Source: Flavobacteriales bacterium
GTDB lineage: Bacteria > Bacteroidota > Bacteroidia > Flavobacteriales_F > PHOS-HE28
DNA: 64,000 bases
NCBI GenBank assembly: GCA_016715995.1
Contig: JADJXF010000018.1
Coordinates: 62,001 to 126,000 of the forward strand
Reading direction: 5' to 3'
Shown here: positions 60,394 through 64,000 of the stretch, piece after piece
Layout: each line of letters opens with the position of its first letter
Numbering within the stretch: position 1 is the stretch's first letter
The notes under the pieces: model-generated
What the model was told of the DNA's origin: nothing
The model's input: the letters and a program-made list of their open reading frames with translations, nothing else
Databases searched by the model: none
Translations under genes and position numbers: made by a program

Positions 60394-60397
60394 GCAC

Positions 60398-63065
60398 ATG
60401 CAGGCTCCTCATTGGCAATTCGCATCCACTGGGGGCGGCACCGAGGATGGGGTTTCCAATCCCGACCTTGAGTATTTCGAAGGGATTAGAACTACTATCT
60501 CGCTCGCGAGATCCTTCAGAACGCCCTCGATGCGCGGCTTGATGCAACGAAGCCGGTCCGTGTGGACTTCACCTTGCTCGAAATGCCGAAGTCACAGTTC
60601 CCTGGCTTCGATGAGTTCGTTGATGTCTGGAAAGCTGCCAAAGCCCTTTGGCCACAAAGCGAGGAGAAGTGTCACCAATTTCTTGATGCTGGTCTGCGTT
60701 GCTTGGAGCAGCCCAAGCTTCGCGTGCTCAAGATTTCGGACCACAACACAGTTGGCCTGAATGGCGACGATGGCGATCGGAGTGGTGCTTGGTTCTCCTT
60801 GGTAAAGTCAGTTGGGTCCACTACCAAAACTGGAGGACAGGGTGGATCATTCGGTATCGGGAAAGGAGCCCCATTCGCGGCTTCGATGCTTCGCACTTGC
60901 TTCTACTCCACGGTCAACGAGCGTGGTCAAAACGTCTTCCAAGGCGTGGCCAAGCTGGTCAGCCACAAGAAGGACGACGACGTGAGGCGCGGTGAGGGGT
61001 CCTATGGTTTGGCGATGCAGTCCTCCATACGAAACAGGGAGCAAATGGAGGAAGCCATGGTGCGTAAGCAGCGTGGCTTGGACATATACGTGATGGGATA
61101 CAAGGTTCAGGACGACTGGCAGGAAAAGCTCATTCGGTCTGTCCTGCGGAACTTCTGGCTGGCAATTCGTGACCAGGAACTCGTGGTCGTCATTGATGGT
61201 CAGGAAATTTCTGAAACAACCGTTGACGAACTTCTGGCCAAGTACTTTCTGAACGAACCTTTCAAAGACGCTACTCGTCCCGAAGGGAATCCGCTGGAGT
61301 ACTTCAAGGCATACAAGAACGGTACGCCGTTCCACAAGGAGCTGCCGATACTTGGTCCTGTCAGGTTCTATTTCAATCTGACCGAGGAACCCTTGAATTG
61401 GGTCGCGATGATCCGGAAGCACAAGATGGTCATCTACACTCGCACATTCCACTTCCTTCACCATACGCCGGGGTGTTCATTTGTGACAATGCCGCTGGCA
61501 ATGCAGAACTGAGACGGATGGAAACACCGGCCCATGATAACTGGGACCCGGCAAGGCATAAGGAAAAGGGGCAGGCGATCGAGGAAGAGATCAGAGGCTT
61601 CATACGAGAGTGCTTACGCGCCATGACCAAGTCTCAAGAGGGAGGAAAGGTTGAGATCCCAGGACTCCATCGATACCTCCCGTTTGAGCATGAGGATGAC
61701 GACACACAAACAGGCGGAACAGCCATGGAGTATTCCGGAAGACCAGTTGCCGGACCAGAGGAAACCGCCCGTGAATTGGGTGCGGCAGAAAGCATCAATG
61801 AGACCGTCACGATAAGCCCTTATCGAGTTACGGTCTTAAATGAACGCAAAGCTGGGTTTGAAGGTGAGGGCGCAGAAACAGGGGGAAAGAAGACCAAGAA
61901 GAAGCGGAAGCCGCATCGCGGTGGCGAAGGCGAAAACGATGCGCTACTGAAAGAGCACCTGCACACCCGTGCATTCTGTATCGGCCAGTCATCCGATGTT
62001 CTCATTTACCAGCTCGTAGTGCGGAGCGGCATTGACGGACTTTGCAGCCTGAAGGTGAATGCTGTTGGTGAAGAGGGTGGCGAGAAGGTGGTCTTGAGGA
62101 CCGCAGTAGATCGCAGCGGAAATCAATACAAGGTCAATGGACACCGCATCTTGAACATTCCGATCAGCAGTTCATCGGACCTCCAACTCAGCTTGGAGGT
62201 GGAAGGTCTGGACGGCTTGCACTCAGCATTGACGGCTATGCGCTACAACAATAGAGACTATCCCCATCCGGTTCTTGGTGTTGGCGATGCCGTTGCTGGT
62301 CATTTCAGCGTGCGGTTAGCCGTCCGCGCAGGTACCAAGGAGATTCGCTTAGAGCCGGTCTACGACCTTGGCAATCGCACACCAACGCATCCTGGCATTG
62401 AAGGCGGGCAGGCTCAGTTCGCAACTCACATCTATTGCAAGGGCACCATGTTCCGTGAAGTGCGGAAGTCGACCAAGGCCGTAGCGGAAACTATTGTACT
62501 TCCAGCCAGTGCGCTTCGCGACAAGGTGGAAGTGGACTTCTTCGTATGTGCGAACGCTCCGATCGCAGCCTACACGAATTCCGACGCGCATTCCGACTTC
62601 GTGGGGCACTCGTTCCCAGTTGAGCGAGGCGTGATTCTGGCATACGGCGGGCAAGGCGTCTTCTATGCGAACAAGACTCCTGAGGAACTGAAGGCGATCT
62701 CGTCCTTCATGAACATCGATCGCGACCCACGACCTCACGGGCCTATGTACAACGCCTACGATGGGGACAAGATCACCGTGATGCTGTCCTCGAACGACTA
62801 CCAGCGCTATCAGATCGTCAAGAGGGATCCGTACATCGTTGAGATCCTGCACAGCGCGATCGTTCTGCCCGCTTTGATGCAAGCCATTGCCGTAGTCCAA
62901 GAGGAGCCGTCAGAGTTTGCTGAGCACAAGTGGTTCGACATTCTCAAAGGACTAGTCGAGGAAACCAAAGAGGAAGATCCGATGAAGATCGCGCAGAAAA
63001 TCTTGGAGAACCCGCTCAACCGTTCCTTCAATGCTGTGACCAGCATGATGGAAACAGCAGATTGA
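60398..63065 (+). CDS. Large GHKL-ATPase protein of a methylase-linked defence system, two frameshifts
   Basis: About 890 residues when two one-base indels (near 60490 and 61460) are corrected. N-terminal GHKL ATPase: N-box EILQNALDARLD, G1-like ISDHNTVGLNG, G2-like GGSFGIGKGAPFA, and FYSTVNERGQNVFQG, the layout of MutL/MORC-like ATPases found in restriction-modification clusters. The second half (from FICDNAAGNAELRRMET) has a polybasic linker (GGKKTKKKRKPHRGG) and a beta-rich body ending AVTSMMETAD; no nuclease motif seen. Directly downstream of the methyltransferase and 4 bases before the next gene, so clearly one operon. Confidence 0.75.
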
Positions 63066-63069
63066 TGGC

Positions 63070-63813
63070 ATGAGCAGCACGGAGCAACCCATCGCTCTCC
63101 TAGAGCAGAAGATCCTATCGACACGCACAGTCGACAGGATGTATCGGCAACTCAAGAACCTTCAGGATCACTCACAATACCTAGCTGGGTCATACGTCGG
63201 CGAGCTAGAGTTTCCGAAAGGGGGTTCCGGTATTGCGGCCGTCGAGGACCTCAAACTTGTTCCTCCAGACTCCAAAGACCTGCAAGACTTAGCCAATACC
63301 AAGCTCATCTATCACGCCTTTCAGAAGCTCACTCCGGCACAGGCGTCTGACAAGAGGCTGTGGACCTACCTGACGCATGTGACTTTCTGGGACTACATGA
63401 GAAAGCGATGGCCAGTAGATGAGGCGGACAAGCCCATCAACAGGATAAGTGATCGCTACTTTCTCACTACGACAAGCTTGGAGTCGCTGACTAGGAATGG
63501 CATCTCGCGCTTGTGGTGGTATGGCTATTTAACGCACGACGCGAGTCGCAGCAATCCATGGGAGTTGACGGAGACACTTCTGTCGCGCGCGGATCTTGTG
63601 GTTGGCATTACAGAGCGCGCTGTCGGCAGCAATCAAACCTTGCGTACTGCTGTACTGGAGTTTCTTGCTGACAACCCGGAGATCAGTCTAAGTGAAAAGC
63701 TCACCCGTGAACTTCTCAAGAAGCTGAATCTTGTTGGGGGTACTCGCAATCTGCCCTTCCTGGATGTCGCAGAGTTGAAGGTGCTCTTAGCGAGTATTAC
63801 CCCAACCTCTTAG
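63070..63813 (+). CDS. DUF6339-like protein, last gene of the defence operon
   Basis: 247 residues. Alternating helical motifs: DKRLWTYLTHVTFWDYMRKR, then ISDRYFLTTTSLESLTRNGI and SRLWWYGYLTHDASRS with NPWELTETLLSRADL, resembling the DUF6339 family as I remember it (a family name, no known function). No catalytic residues are evident. Starts four bases after the GHKL gene. Possibly a recognition or effector subunit; more genes may follow beyond the window. Confidence 0.65.
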   Translation: MSSTEQPIALLEQKILSTRTVDRMYRQLKNLQDHSQYLAGSYVGELEFPKGGSGIAAVEDLKLVPPDSKDLQDLANTKLIYHAFQKLTPAQASDKRLWTYLTHVTFWDYMRKRWPVDEADKPINRISDRYFLTTTSLESLTRNGISRLWWYGYLTHDASRSNPWELTETLLSRADLVVGITERAVGSNQTLRTAVLEFLADNPEISLSEKLTRELLKKLNLVGGTRNLPFLDVAELKVLLASITPTS

Positions 63814-63859
63814 CCATCACTACTTCTTGGTTCTTCAGTAGGCTCTGCATTTCGCGTTA

Positions 63860-63975
63860 GGGACAGCAGCGGAAAAGCCCGGAGCGTTCTTAGGCGAGGA
63901 CTTGTAGCGAATGGCCCGACGGCGCGTCTTCGAACCGGAATAGCCAAACCACCGGCATTCCCCGAAGACACCGCC
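63860..63975. repeat. Structured tandem element downstream of the defence operon
   Basis: Two similar 22-base units, GGGACAGCAGCGGAAAAGCCCG (63860-63881) and AGGACTTGTAGCGAATGGCCCG (63897-63918), followed by an imperfect inverted repeat (GGCGCGTCTTCG at 63921-63932 and CCGG at 63935-63938, facing CCGG at 63952-63955 and CGAAGACACCGCC at 63963-63975). GGACnnGTAGCG...GCCCG elements of this type occur in intergenic regions of many Bacteroidota. No reading frame is supported in the last 187 bases. Confidence 0.5.
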
Positions 63976-64000
63976 CCACCACCTAGAACATTGCTGCCGT

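Noticed and set aside
63920..63975. tRNA at the right edge (TTCGAACC-like T-loop)
   Set aside because: No acceptor, D-arm or anticodon arm fits; the pattern is part of an inverted repeat.

Overview
The window looks like part of a chromosome from a GC-rich member of the Flavobacteriales/Bacteroidota. The reasons are many secreted proteins with type IX secretion (T9SS) C-terminal sorting domains, Bacteroidota-type TAnnTTyG promoter boxes lying very close to start codons, few Shine-Dalgarno sequences, AsmA/OmpA-PD40/DUF4920/CPBP-type envelope genes, and a fused FtcD histidine-degradation enzyme. Much of the window is ordinary housekeeping and envelope sequence. The accessory part is the right end.

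Layout. 1-9.3 kb (+): end of an RND exporter, a dicarboxylate/amino-acid symporter, a large AsmA-like protein, an OmpA/PD40 envelope protein and a secreted S1 peptidase. 9.3-15.5 kb (-): a T9SS cargo protein, a decayed T9SS tail, TerC, a GT-C glycosyltransferase and an S9 peptidase. 15.6-17.2 kb (+): a DUF4920 protein and an isoaspartyl peptidase/asparaginase. 17.3-21.8 kb (-): an overlapping AI-2E transporter/holin-like/YtxH cluster, a DUF3817 protein, a serine hydrolase and a TPM lipoprotein. 21.9-25.7 kb: divergent cyanophycinase (cphB) and cyanophycin synthetase (cphA); with the asparaginase these make a near-complete route for making and recycling a nitrogen-storage polymer. 25.7-35.7 kb: small membrane proteins, a beta-helix protein, rplS-trmD, aroC and two secreted T9SS proteins. 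35.7-39.5 kb (+): histidine degradation (hutI, ftcD) around a CPBP protease. 39.6-49.4 kb: membrane patatin, BadF-type kinase, LuxR-type regulator, RNase Z, STAS protein, pyrR-pyrB and rpsA. 49.5-58.1 kb: mostly secreted or lipoprotein genes of unknown role, plus a membrane ferritin-like protein.

58.2-63.8 kb is a defence-type island: a wrecked HNH endonuclease gene, a small AT-rich-promoter gene, a cytosine-5 DNA methyltransferase, a large GHKL-ATPase (MutL/MORC-like) protein and a DUF6339-like protein, followed by a structured tandem element at the window edge. This is the best candidate for a poorly described system.

Caution: at least eleven apparent single-base frameshifts break otherwise well-conserved genes (trmD, ftcD, the methyltransferase, the GHKL gene, an M23 peptidase and others). 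The simplest reading is indel error in the assembly; true decay or recoding is possible for individual cases.
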